Source: an uncultured Oscillospiraceae bacterium
Lineage (GTDB): Bacteria > Bacillota > Clostridia > Oscillospirales > Oscillospiraceae
Reading direction: 5' to 3'
Length of the DNA: 64,000 nucleotides
Assembly (NCBI GenBank): GCA_934590325.1
Contig: CAKTOW010000008.1
Span: 1-64,000, forward strand
The notes below the pieces were generated by a model. The model did not search any database, had not been told where the DNA came from, and was given only the letters and a program-made list of their open reading frames with translations. Made by a program: the position numbers and the translations under genes. Below, in pieces: positions 1 to 9,691 of this stretch. Within the stretch, counting starts at the first letter, position 1. The number at the start of each line of letters is the position of its first letter.

Positions 1-319
1 CCGCCTGACACGGGCGGGGGCGGGAAAGGAGGGCTGACCCATTGGATTTGATATGGGAAAAATTCACTGAATGGCTATCCAAACTGACGATCTGCACCTT
101 GCCCATGTTGGCAAGGATGGTGAGGCGGTTGATGTTGCCGCCGATGCCCTTGAGCTGGCGGAGCAGTTCCTTCTGCTCGTCGATGACGATGATCCGCTTG
201 CCGAGACAGCAGGCGGTGACATAGTCGCTCATGGACATGTGGACCTTCGCCGCCAGCGCTTTGATTTTCTCGCGGTCGGCGGACGCCATGCGCGTGCTGA
301 ATTTGATATCTTTTTTCAT
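1..319 (-). CDS. MobC-like plasmid mobilization relaxosome protein (3' end cut by window)
   Basis: The reading frame starts with ATG at 319 and runs open to base 1, so at least 106 codons are present and the C-terminus is missing. It begins MKKDIKFSTRMASADREKIK, then has a helix with MSMSDYV. A GIGGNINRLTILANMG segment matches the gIGnNlNQ-A-N signature of MobC and other relaxosome accessory proteins. These bind at oriT and help the relaxase open the DNA. A TGGAGAA ribosome site lies 6-11 bases upstream of the ATG. The last 30 or so residues look less MobC-like, so a frameshift close to the window edge is possible. The relaxase gene would be expected next, outside the window. Confidence 0.7.
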   Translation of the reverse strand, partial: MKKDIKFSTRMASADREKIKALAAKVHMSMSDYVTACCLGKRIIVIDEQKELLRQLKGIGGNINRLTILANMGKVQIVSLDSHSVNFSHIKSNGSALLSRPRPCQA

Positions 320-791
320 GTTTTTCTCCAATCGTAGCTTTAAGTGGGTCCGGGCTTCCGCCCGGAATTTGGGTGCAGGGCTTTGCCCGCCCGGTGCGTT
401 TGGCAGGGCAGCGGCTTCGCCGCAGACCAGACAAATGCGATGCTGGCCGTCGTCCGAGCGGACGACGAATCCCTCGTCCCGCCGCAAGCGGCAGGACTCG
501 CTCTCTCTGTCGCTCGTCCTCTTCCCACCGAAACCGCTTCGCTGGGTTTCGGCGGGAGCCCTGTTGGGGGCGGTGATAAAAGCTCCCATTTTGCATTTTT
601 TCGGTGCTTCTGTGTGGGGGTGGTATCACTACCCTCGGCGTGCGCTTCGTGCTGTTGAAACGCTGGACGCCCACGGGTCACGGCGGCGTATTCGCCGTTT
701 TTATGCCGCCGCGATGTTCGCCCTGTGTGGGCTGAATATCCCCTCGGCGGGTACACACGCCACCCCAGCCCCCAACCGCGCACACAGCGGC
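320..791. other. hairpin-rich non-coding stretch, candidate transfer origin
   Basis: There is no credible gene in these 470 bases: open frames exist on both strands but are Arg/Pro-rich and lack ribosome sites. The stretch is dense in inverted repeats. One is TCCGGGC-TTCC-GCCCGGA (349-366). Another is CGTCGTCCG-AG-CGGACGACG (448-467). A third is ACGGCG-7 nt-CGCCGT followed by T5 (680-702). Transfer origins of mobilizable elements usually sit directly upstream of mobC, as here. That this is oriT is inference; a nic site cannot be recognised by eye. Confidence 0.4.
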
Positions 792-1859
792 TCACAGGAC
801 GAAACACGGGGCGTTTTCACCACCTGAGACAGCGGCAGGGTCGATAGGGTCAACAGCTTGGGTACCCTGAGCATCGTCACTTTCGGCACGGCGCAGCTCG
901 ATGAGCCGCTTACCGTTGCTGCGGCGCACCACGGCGGAAATGCCGATTTTGCTTAGTGCGGCAACGCTTTGCAGGATCAGACGAGACACCTTCTTCGGCG
1001 TGATGCCCTCGCTGCCCGCAGGGTCAATCTGCACGGACAGCTCCGTGGGAGTGCCGATAAATTCCGCGCGGTCACGCATCAGTTCAGAGAGAAGAATGAC
1101 GATCCGGCCGCCCAGCAGCTCCGGCTGCGTCCGGCTGTCCGACACCAGCTCCCACACATTTTCCGCGTTGCGCTCCAGCGTCAGCTCCCGGTACTCGATG
1201 TCGCGCCCGATGCAGGAGAGTGTCGCCTTGCCGCTGCCGCGCTTGTCCTCCACCAGCGTGAAGCTGGAATCCACCGCGCCGCTGATGGCCGTTGTGCCGG
1301 AGATGCGGCTGAACACATCGTCGGCAAGCTCCTTCCGCAGATGGTGGATCAGCAGAATGGCGATGCCGTGGGCATCCGCAATACGCTTCAGCGCGGAGAG
1401 GTCACGGTAGTCATTTGCGTAGGTGTTGTCATAACCGGCGCCGCGGATCATTTGCAGCGTGTCGATGATGACCAGCACCGTGTCGGGGTGCTCAGAGAGA
1501 AACGCACAGAGCTGTTCCTCCAGACCCTTGCCGAGAGTGTCACTGTTGGTGGTGAAGTGGACGCTGGCGGGGGCGTCCTCCGTGATCTCGAACAGGCGGT
1601 TCTGGATGCGGAGGGTGGAGTCCTCCAGGCAGAGGTAGAGCGTGGTACCCTGCTTCACACCCATGCCCCAGACGGCTTCGCCCTTTGCCACCGTGACGGC
1701 CAGCCATAGTGCCAGCCAGGACTTTCCCACCTTGGGTGAGCCTGCGAGGATGTGCAGGCCCTGAGAGAGCAGCGTGTCCACCACGAAGTTCAGCGGTGTG
1801 AGCGGCTGACCCATCAGCGTTTCTCCGTCGATGGTCAGCAATCGGTTTTCTTTTTTCAA
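792..1859 (-). CDS. RepA-like AAA ATPase (AAA_25 family helicase) of the mobile element
   Basis: Likely a hexameric DNA helicase or loader of the RepA/DnaB-RecA fold used by mobile elements. The Walker A motif is GSPKVGKSW near residue 43. The Walker B-like strand is VLVIIDTLQMI near residue 134, and a later ILLIHHLRK matches motif H3. The C-terminal 100 residues look like a winged-helix domain with an acidic tail. The start is TTG at 1859, preceded by AAGGAGG at good spacing, giving 355 aa. An in-frame ATG further upstream (1931) would add 24 residues that sit over the ribosome site and are probably not translated. The gene is divergent from the DUF6076-like gene across a large palindrome. 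Its neighbours suggest a role in element replication or transfer; this is inferred. Confidence 0.75.
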   Translation of the reverse strand: MKKENRLLTIDGETLMGQPLTPLNFVVDTLLSQGLHILAGSPKVGKSWLALWLAVTVAKGEAVWGMGVKQGTTLYLCLEDSTLRIQNRLFEITEDAPASVHFTTNSDTLGKGLEEQLCAFLSEHPDTVLVIIDTLQMIRGAGYDNTYANDYRDLSALKRIADAHGIAILLIHHLRKELADDVFSRISGTTAISGAVDSSFTLVEDKRGSGKATLSCIGRDIEYRELTLERNAENVWELVSDSRTQPELLGGRIVILLSELMRDRAEFIGTPTELSVQIDPAGSEGITPKKVSRLILQSVAALSKIGISAVVRRSNGKRLIELRRAESDDAQGTQAVDPIDPAAVSGGENAPCFVL

Positions 1860-1912
1860 TTTCGGATCCTCCTTAAAAATATTGCTCCCATCGGAACGAT
1901 GAGAGCGAAAAA

Positions 1913-1960
1913 AGCAGAGGGGCGTTACCACGGGACGGCGCGTGGTTTCTTCCCTCTGCT
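1913..1960. repeat. 48-bp interrupted palindrome between divergent element genes
   Basis: Outer arms AGCAGAGGG (1913-1921) and CCCTCTGCT (1952-1960) pair perfectly. Inner arms ACCACG (1927-1932) and CGTGGT (1941-1946) also pair. They are separated by symmetric 5-nt internal bulges. It lies between the RepA-like ATPase and the rightward promoter, so an operator, a replication site or a leader structure are all possible. Confidence 0.6.
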
Positions 1961-1988
1961 TGTATTGTGGAGGAATTTATGCTATGCT
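1960..1988 (+). promoter_or_regulatory. sigma-A-type promoter for the DUF6076-sigma pair
   Basis: A -35 TTGTAT (1960-1965), 17-bp spacer and -10 TATGCT (1983-1988) point rightward. A small inverted repeat ATGCT-7 nt-AGCAT (1984-2000) overlaps the -10 and could be an operator. The match is moderate only. Confidence 0.4.
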
Positions 1989-2048
1989 GAGAAAAAGCAT
2001 GGACAGATTAAAATTCATGTAGGACAGATTTTACCAGGAGGGGCACAC

Positions 2049-3344
2049 ATGGAGGGCAGCATCGTTTTCTACACCTATGGCAGTACGCTGGAGCTATACG
2101 GTCAGCAGTTCACTGCCGGTATGTTGACCGCCGATCTGCTGAATCTGTCGCCGGACGAATATCGACCCATGAGCAAACGCATGAAGCAGGTCACCAGCCT
2201 TGCGGAAGAATATGAGCAGAGCGGGAGCATAGAGCTTTGGTGGAAGCTGAACGAGGAACTGGCAGCATTCTGTGGGATACTGCGCCGCTACGCTGTGTTC
2301 CGCCTGCTGCTGGACGAGAGCGAGGACGCCTTCTTCTCTGTCATACGGGAGGTCACGGGGCAGTTCGATTTGTTCCCGAAAGTTGAGCATGAGCCGTCAG
2401 AGGAAATACAACGGAAACGACTTGAGCGCGTGGCGAATGAAATCTCAGAGCGCAGTGAAACGGTCAAGGATGCTCCGCTTGACCTGTTCTGTCCGAGCGA
2501 AGCAGCTTTAGAAAAAGGCGACGCCTTTTATTACGGAATGCTTCGTGCCATCGGTCCTACCAAGGACGCATGGCGTGATTACAAAAAGTACATCCGCCGT
2601 TATGAAACATATCTTCACGACATCCGCGCCTTCAACGGCACTATTCGGAATTTCATCAGATTTAGTCTGTCCAAACTGGATCATAACAGCCCGGAGGAGT
2701 ACGCGAAGGCTCTCTACGGTTTCTATAATGATGAGCGCATCGCAGAGAAGCTCATCGTCAATCCCATCCGCAACAACGGCGACTGCTATACGACCCATGA
2801 TGCCTACGAGCTTTCCTATGTACCGCGACCGCTGCCGGACGGCTCTGTCGCTATCTGTCAGGAGCATGTGACCGACAGCTTGCAGGCACTGATGAAAGCG
2901 GATTATATGCTGGCGCTGAACAGCGGACACAACGTCCGCCGCTGCATCATCTGCGGACGGTATTTCCTGCTCAAGAGCGGCGTCCACGCGCTATACTGCG
3001 AAGGTGCGTGTCCCCACGCGCCCGGCTACACCTGTCGGCAGTTTGGTTCCGTGGAGGTTCAGAAGGAACTGGCAAAGGACATTCCCAAGGTCAAAGTCAA
3101 GGTGACCGCTTTTGCCCGCATCACAAAGGATATGCAGCGGGGTGCGATCTCACAGGAGGATGCAAGAAAAGCCAAGGACTATGTGCGGGATCTGCTCTAT
3201 GACGCCTTGCGCGACGCGAACACCTCCGTAGAAGCTTTTGAAGAGAGCGTTTCGTCTGAGAATGTCTACCAGCACTGCGGGATCACCAGAACGGCCAATC
3301 CGAGGGGCCGTCCGCCGAAGGAAAAGGCGGGTGAGCAAGCATGA
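2049..3344 (+). CDS. DUF6076-like protein with C-terminal zinc finger
   Basis: A 431-aa soluble protein of unknown function typical of Firmicute mobile elements. The N-terminal two thirds are helical and charged. The C-terminal third carries a C-x2-C-G-x-Y-F...Y-C-x3-C-P metal site: CIICGRYFLLK followed about ten residues on by YCEGACP. This resembles the zinc fingers of element regulators. It ends with a basic tail, RGRPPKEK, reminiscent of an AT-hook. The ATG at 2049 has AGGAGG 8 bases upstream, so this start is preferred over longer in-frame options. It overlaps the next gene by 4 bases (ATGA), so the two are translationally coupled. The role could be DNA binding together with the sigma-like partner; this is inference. 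Confidence 0.7.
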   Translation: MEGSIVFYTYGSTLELYGQQFTAGMLTADLLNLSPDEYRPMSKRMKQVTSLAEEYEQSGSIELWWKLNEELAAFCGILRRYAVFRLLLDESEDAFFSVIREVTGQFDLFPKVEHEPSEEIQRKRLERVANEISERSETVKDAPLDLFCPSEAALEKGDAFYYGMLRAIGPTKDAWRDYKKYIRRYETYLHDIRAFNGTIRNFIRFSLSKLDHNSPEEYAKALYGFYNDERIAEKLIVNPIRNNGDCYTTHDAYELSYVPRPLPDGSVAICQEHVTDSLQALMKADYMLALNSGHNVRRCIICGRYFLLKSGVHALYCEGACPHAPGYTCRQFGSVEVQKELAKDIPKVKVKVTAFARITKDMQRGAISQEDARKAKDYVRDLLYDALRDANTSVEAFEESVSSENVYQHCGITRTANPRGRPPKEKAGEQA

Positions 3345-4291
3345 CCAACGAGGAACTGGTTCGCCAATATTATGACGGTGATGAAACCGCGCTGGAAAAG
3401 CTGTACCATAAAAATCTCGGTCTGATCCGCGGCATCGCCAAGGAAGCCGCGGCGGAGTTCAACTGTCTGATGACGGATCAGCATCATCCGAATCAGTGTT
3501 CCACGTATACGAAAACGATTCTGGACGATCTCTGCGGCGAGGGCGCGTTGGAGCTTCTGACGCGGATACAGAGCAGAGAATATGACGAAAGCCGCGCCGC
3601 GCTCACCACCTACCTCTACCCGCATTTGAAAGGGCGCATGACCCGCTGGCTGGAGCAGAATATTGGCTGTATGGCGTTGAGCAAGGACGAGATGGCTGCC
3701 GTCCGTCAGGCGCAAAGGCTGTATCATGCCGCATGGAAGGATACAGGTGAAATCGCGGAGGAGCTGGGTATCCCCGAGGCTCGTGTCAGCCGGTATGTTC
3801 GCTACAACACGCATTTCCTCGGTGTGCATGACCTTGTCCCGGAGGGCTATGACGGCGATCCCTATGAGCGGCTGATGCCGGGGATGCTCTCCGTTTCAGC
3901 GGAGCAAGCCGTGTACCGCAAAGTCTGCATCGAGTTTCTCCGGGAGCTGTTCGACGCCCTGCCGAAGAAGGACAGGGACATTCTCGGCAAGACCTGCGGC
4001 GTGTTCGGATACCCGGAGGCAACTTTGAAAGAGATCGGGATGTATCACATGATGAAGGAGTCCGCCGTGGAGAAGGCGAAGAACCGCGCGGTCGAGAAGC
4101 TGAGAAAAGCCTATCCCGGCAGCAGGCTCCAAGTGTGGAGGGCTGTTCATCGCATAATGCGGCGGCCGGTCCTGCCGCCGGGGGAGGACAGTGAGCTGCG
4201 GCGCAATTTTCCGCAGTACGTCCGCGCCTTGGCGGAGGTCTATGGCGTGCTGAGCGAAGCTGCCTCAGATATGGATAACATCTCTATATAG
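3341..4291 (+). CDS. sigma-70 family RNA polymerase sigma factor of the mobile element
   Basis: A 316-aa protein. Residues 5-110 resemble sigma region 2 (LVRQYYDGDETALEKLY, then LIRGIAKEAAAEF and a YLYPHLKGRM helix). The middle, IAEELGIPEARVSRYV, is a helix-turn-helix like region 3. Residues 200-260 look like region 4 (LPKKDRDILGKTCGVFG, then LKEIGMYHMMKESAVEKAK). The stretch between regions 2 and 3 is longer than in housekeeping sigma factors. The gene overlaps the DUF6076-like gene, implying joint expression. It probably directs transcription of element genes, but no target promoter can be named from this window. Confidence 0.7.
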   Translation: MTNEELVRQYYDGDETALEKLYHKNLGLIRGIAKEAAAEFNCLMTDQHHPNQCSTYTKTILDDLCGEGALELLTRIQSREYDESRAALTTYLYPHLKGRMTRWLEQNIGCMALSKDEMAAVRQAQRLYHAAWKDTGEIAEELGIPEARVSRYVRYNTHFLGVHDLVPEGYDGDPYERLMPGMLSVSAEQAVYRKVCIEFLRELFDALPKKDRDILGKTCGVFGYPEATLKEIGMYHMMKESAVEKAKNRAVEKLRKAYPGSRLQVWRAVHRIMRRPVLPPGEDSELRRNFPQYVRALAEVYGVLSEAASDMDNISI

Positions 4292-4337
4292 TCAGAACAG
4301 CAATACAGACTTTTGTACACCCTCTTATGGTAGCATC

Positions 4338-4366
4338 TATGCAAGCATCGAAACCGATGCTATACT
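4338..4366 (+). promoter_or_regulatory. promoter with operator palindrome in the spacer
   Basis: A -10 TATACT (4361-4366) has a weak -35 TATGCA 17 bases before it. The spacer holds the perfect inverted repeat AGCATCG-AAAC-CGATGCT (4344-4361), an obvious repressor site. The predicted transcript starts only about 8 bases before the ATG at 4382. Confidence 0.5.
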
Positions 4367-4381
4367 AATACGGAATTCATC

Positions 4382-5254
4382 ATGCACGCATCTGATTTTG
4401 ATCCATTGGCGAAAAAATCCGATAAGAACAGTAACGCCCTTGAAGAGTTAGACGCATTGATCGGACTTGATTCCGTGAAAAAATGCGTCAGAGAAATTGT
4501 CGCCCTGCTTAAAAATCGGGGAAGATCTGCGCTTCCGTGCCTACATATGGTGTTCAGGGGAAATCCGGGAACAGGCAAAACGACTGTCGCCCGTTTGGTT
4601 GGTAAACTGTTCGGTGAAATTGGTGTTATTAAGGACGGAGAGAAGTTCATCGAAACGGATCGGGATGGTCTGGTTTCTCAATATCTCGGAGGAACAGCCG
4701 CAAAGACGGCATCTGTTGTTAAGGATGCAATCGGCGGGGTATTGTTCATTGACGAAGCATATGCACTCGCATCTAACGCTTCTTATGACTACGGACACGA
4801 AGCAATCAACACCCTCGTAAAGCGCTTGGAGGATTCGCGGAAGGATTTTGTTTGCATCATGGCTGGCTACACAAACGAGATGAATCAGATGTTGAGCAGC
4901 AACCCCGGACTTCGGGATCGCATTCAGTTTTATATTGACTTTCCGGACTATTCAGCAGAAGAACTGGTGCAGATATATTGCAAATATGCGGAGTCAGAAG
5001 CGTATCAGTTAGGCGCCGATGCAAAAGTAACGCTGCGGCAAATGGTTGAACAAATCATTCGTAATAAAGATGAAAACTTCTCCAACGCCAGACTGATCCG
5101 CAAAGTTTTTGAGCGCACTCGTATGAAACAGGCCCTGCGAACAAACGATAATATGATCAGCGCAGAAGATATCCAGGCAGTTTTCACAGAAAGCGATATG
5201 CGCGCGCTCCTTGGCCCTGCTCGAGTACAAAAGCGAATTGGATTTGCAGGATAA
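4382..5254 (+). CDS. SpoVK/CbbX-type AAA ATPase
   Basis: A 290-aa single AAA domain of the CbxX/SpoVK group. A lead-in helix (LEELDALIGLDSVKKCVREI) precedes Walker A GNPGTGKTT near residue 60. Walker B is VLFIDEAYAL near residue 120. A YTNEMNQML segment and GLRDRI carry the sensor and arginine-finger region, and a C-terminal helical lid follows. These ATPases remodel protein partners; the partner here is unknown. No ribosome binding site precedes the ATG and the 5' leader would be about 8 bases, so translation may be near-leaderless. The gene is the last in the element before the attachment site and is AT-rich (about 45% GC) compared with the chromosome. Homologues are often longer, with an N-terminal repeat region that is missing here. 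Confidence 0.8.
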   Translation: MHASDFDPLAKKSDKNSNALEELDALIGLDSVKKCVREIVALLKNRGRSALPCLHMVFRGNPGTGKTTVARLVGKLFGEIGVIKDGEKFIETDRDGLVSQYLGGTAAKTASVVKDAIGGVLFIDEAYALASNASYDYGHEAINTLVKRLEDSRKDFVCIMAGYTNEMNQMLSSNPGLRDRIQFYIDFPDYSAEELVQIYCKYAESEAYQLGADAKVTLRQMVEQIIRNKDENFSNARLIRKVFERTRMKQALRTNDNMISAEDIQAVFTESDMRALLGPARVQKRIGFAG

Positions 5255-5502
5255 GAAAACAACCACTTAGCGCCAAGAAATGAGTTCCCCGGAAGAAAAC
5301 GAATAGACAGCGTCCCTGTCCCCTCTGCTTTATGCCGGGGCAGCAGAAATTTCCTCCCTTAAAGCTATAATCATGCTATACTTTTCCGGCAGAGTGTGCT
5401 ATGATTTAGCAGGTGTTCGGCCGGTCACGACCGAATATCTTTTGAAGCGTTGGAAAAGATGCCTTTCCCTTACGATATGGAGGACCCTAAAAATCTTTCA
5501 CC

Positions 5503-5518
5503 AAGGTGACATCACCTT
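5503..5518. repeat. inverted repeat at the integration junction
   Basis: AAGGTGA-CA-TCACCTT is a perfect 7-bp inverted repeat with a 2-bp centre. It abuts and overlaps the start of the tRNA-Leu fragment. Core-type integrase sites commonly look like this, with crossover at or next to the anticodon loop. Confidence 0.5.
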
Positions 5519-5569
5519 TAGGTTCCATTGCCGACAGGCGTGCGGGTTCGAGTCCCGCCGCCCGCACCA
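5517..5569 (+). pseudogene. 3' fragment of tRNA-Leu(UAG): attachment-site scar
   Basis: The sequence starts in an anticodon loop (TTTAGGT, anticodon TAG). It continues through a variable arm TGCC-GACA-GGCG, a T-arm GCGGG-TTCGAGT-CCCGC, the acceptor half CGCCCGC, discriminator A and an encoded CCA. The matching 5' acceptor GCGGGCG and the D-arm are absent upstream, where element sequence is found instead. It is therefore not functional. The complete tRNA should lie at the other end of the element, outside the window. Confidence 0.75.
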
Positions 5570-5609
5570 AAAAGGGAAAGACACATATTTATGTGTCTCT
5601 CCCTTTTTG
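5569..5609 (+). terminator. intrinsic terminator of the ancestral tRNA unit
   Basis: AAAAAGGGA-AAGACACATA pairs with TGTGTCT-CTCCCTTTTT around a TTTA loop and ends in a T-run. It follows the CCA of the tRNA fragment directly. Confidence 0.8.
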
Positions 5610-5633
5610 GTATGACCAACAGGAGGTGCGGTT

Positions 5634-6479
5634 ATGAAACGAATAGCGTCCATACAGGACATCTCCTGTCTGGGGCGGTGCTCGCTGACGGTGGCGCTGC
5701 CGGTGATCTCCGCCATGGGGGTGGAGTGCGCCATCGTGCCCACGGCGGTGCTCAGCGCCCACACGGCGTTCCCGGGCTTTGTCAGCCGGGACCTCACCGA
5801 CCAGCTGCCGGCCATCGCAGAACACTGGCGGGCGCAGCACGTGCATTTTGACGCGCTGTATACCGGGTACATCGCCTCGGTGGAGCAGGTGCAGCAGGTG
5901 CTGGACTTCTTCGACGCGGTGAAGAGCGGTGATACCCTGCTGATCGCCGACCCGGCCATGGCGGACCACGGGAAGCTGTACTCCGGGTTTGGGGAGGACT
6001 TCCCGGCGGCGATGGCGCGGGTGGTGGCCCGGGCGGACGTGGCGCTGCCCAACGTCACGGAGGCCTGCCTGCTGACGGGGACGCCCTGCCGGGAGGACGT
6101 GGACCAGGATTTCGCCCGGGAGCTGCTGCGGAAAGTGGCGGCGCTGGGGGCGAAGCGGGTGATACTCACCGGTGTGTCCTTTGTCGGGGACAGGCTGGGG
6201 GCCATGGGGTACGACAGCAGCACGGGGGAGTTCTTCTCCTGCGCAGGGAAGCGGAACCCGGCGTCCTTCCACGGGACGGGGGACATCTTCGCCGCCACGG
6301 TCACAGGCGGGCTCATGCGGGGCATGACCCTGCGGCAGGCCACGGCGCTGGCGGTGGAGTTCGTGCTGGCCTGTATCGACGCCACGGCGCGGGATCCCCA
6401 GGCCGGGTGGTACGGTGTGGAGTTTGAAAAGGCGCTGCCCCTGCTGTGCGACCGGGTGAGAGACCTGCCGGAAAACTGA
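5634..6479 (+). CDS. pdxY: pyridoxal/pyridoxamine kinase (PdxK/PdxY type)
   Basis: A 281-aa ribokinase-fold enzyme that phosphorylates B6 vitamers with ATP in the PLP salvage pathway, in the cytoplasm. It opens with IASIQDISCLGRCSLTVALP, the family's N-terminal strand with the substrate-binding Ser/Asp. A DALYTGYIAS segment and LIADPAMADHGKLYSGF (the DP-M-D-G signature) follow. The C-terminal HGTGDIFAATVTGGLM holds the anion hole and catalytic Asp. AGGAGG sits 7 bases before the ATG. It is the first intact chromosomal gene after the mobile element and is monocistronic, ending at a bidirectional terminator. Whether it prefers pyridoxal or pyridoxamine cannot be read from the sequence, so the symbol is provisional. 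Confidence 0.88.
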   Translation: MKRIASIQDISCLGRCSLTVALPVISAMGVECAIVPTAVLSAHTAFPGFVSRDLTDQLPAIAEHWRAQHVHFDALYTGYIASVEQVQQVLDFFDAVKSGDTLLIADPAMADHGKLYSGFGEDFPAAMARVVARADVALPNVTEACLLTGTPCREDVDQDFARELLRKVAALGAKRVILTGVSFVGDRLGAMGYDSSTGEFFSCAGKRNPASFHGTGDIFAATVTGGLMRGMTLRQATALAVEFVLACIDATARDPQAGWYGVEFEKALPLLCDRVRDLPEN

Positions 6480-6488
6480 ACAGACAAC

Positions 6489-6521
6489 AAGCCCTGCGGC
6501 AATGCCGCAGGGCTTGCTTTG
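6489..6521. terminator. bidirectional terminator between pdxY and ftsH
   Basis: AAGCCCTGCGGC-AAT-GCCGCAGGGCTT (6489-6515) forms a 12-bp stem followed by GCTTTGTT. It separates two convergent genes. Confidence 0.8.
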
Positions 6522-8666
<2,145 letters not shown>

Positions 8667-8712
8667 ATTTTTATCCTCCGTTTGACTTGCGAGGGAAGTT
8701 TGTATTTCAGTC

Positions 8713-8741
8713 AGTATACCACAACCGCCAAAAAGTCTCAA
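8713..8741 (-). promoter_or_regulatory. ftsH promoter
   Basis: On the minus strand: -35 TTGAGA (8741-8736), 17-bp spacer, -10 TATACT (8718-8713), about 47 bases before the ftsH start. Confidence 0.6.
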
Positions 8742-8785
8742 GGCAAAGGCCGTGGGTTTTCCTGTAAAATTTCTATGAATCTGCC

Positions 8786-8814
8786 TTTATATTGGGGAGA
8801 GAGTGTGGTATAAT
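8786..8814 (+). promoter_or_regulatory. rlmB promoter
   Basis: Perfect -10 TATAAT (8809-8814) with a weak -35 TTTATA (8786-8791) at 17 bp. It lies 34 bases upstream of rlmB. Confidence 0.55.
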
Positions 8815-8847
8815 CCATACTGATCATGCGGATACGAGGTATATGTC

Positions 8848-9630
8848 ATGCGAGAGATGAAGGACACTGAGAATAAGCGGGCGCTGCCCGACGCGGAGGC
8901 CGACGGCATCATCGAGGGCCGCAACGCGGTCATCGAGGCCCTGCGGACGGAGACGGCCATCGACAAGATCTACATTGCCAAGGGCGAGACGGATAAGACG
9001 CTGGGGCACATCGCCTCAAAGGCCCGGGCGGCGGGCATCGTGGTGGTGGACGCCGACCGGCGGAAGCTGGACGCCATGAGCCGCACCCATGCGCACCAGG
9101 GGGTCATCGCCCTGGCGGCGGTGCGGGAGTACGCCACGGTGGAGAGCATCCTGCAGAGTGCCGCCGACAAGGGCGAGGCACCGCTGCTGGTGGTGTGCGA
9201 CGAGATCTCCGACCCCCACAATCTGGGCGCCATCCTGCGGACGGCGGAGTGCGCCGGGGCCCACGGGGTCATCATCCCCAAGCGGCGCAGCGCCGGCCTG
9301 ACGGCCATCGTGGCCAAGACGTCCGCGGGCGCGGTCAGCTATATCCCGGTGGCGCGGGTGCCCAACATTCCGGCGCTGCTGAAGGACCTGAAAAAGCAGG
9401 GAGTGTGGGTGTTCGGCACGGCCGCGGACGGCAACACTACCCTGTACAACGCCGACCTGAAGGGCCCGGCGGCCATCGTCATCGGCTCCGAGGGCACGGG
9501 TATGACGCGGCTGGCGGCGGAGAGCTGCGACTTCCTGGTGAGCATACCCATGAAGGGGAAGATATCCTCCCTGAACGCCAGCGCGGCGGCGGCCATACTG
9601 CTGTACGAAGCCGTGCGGCAGAGAGGGTAA
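8848..9630 (+). CDS. rlmB: 23S rRNA (guanosine-2'-O)-methyltransferase RlmB family
   Basis: A 260-aa SpoU/TrmH-class (SPOUT) methyltransferase using SAM to modify a conserved guanosine in 23S rRNA. The N-terminal substrate-binding domain starts IIEGRNAVIEALR. The knotted catalytic domain shows motif 1 DPHNLGAILRTAECAGAHG, motif 2 IVIGSEGTGM and motif 3 IPMKGKISSLNASAAAAI, all intact. Length is normal for the family. The 61-bp gap to the next gene has no terminator, so the downstream membrane protein may be cotranscribed. A TrmH-type tRNA specificity cannot be fully excluded, but the N-terminal domain favours RlmB. Confidence 0.9.
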   Translation: MREMKDTENKRALPDAEADGIIEGRNAVIEALRTETAIDKIYIAKGETDKTLGHIASKARAAGIVVVDADRRKLDAMSRTHAHQGVIALAAVREYATVESILQSAADKGEAPLLVVCDEISDPHNLGAILRTAECAGAHGVIIPKRRSAGLTAIVAKTSAGAVSYIPVARVPNIPALLKDLKKQGVWVFGTAADGNTTLYNADLKGPAAIVIGSEGTGMTRLAAESCDFLVSIPMKGKISSLNASAAAAILLYEAVRQRG

Positions 9631-9691
9631 GGAACACGGCTATCGCGCCGCCCGGCGGATATACGCCCGGGCGGATGGAGAAAGAGAGTAT

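Larger units (their letters stand above)
1..5569. mobile_element. right end of an integrated mobilizable or conjugative element
   Basis: This block carries a MobC-like gene, a RepA-like ATPase, an element-type sigma factor and a zinc-finger protein. It stops exactly at a truncated tRNA-Leu. GC content is visibly lower than in the chromosomal genes that follow from 5634, especially at 4290-5500. The left end, the relaxase and any integrase lie outside the window, so whether it is an ICE (self-transmissible) or an IME (mobilizable only) cannot be told. The boundary is inferred from the tRNA fragment. The chromosome resumes at the terminator that would belong to the original tRNA. Confidence 0.75.

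Noticed and set aside
340..807. Open frames on both strands of the block beside mobC
   Set aside because: Arg/Pro/Ser-rich products, no ribosome site, and they are interrupted by strong hairpins. Treated as non-coding.
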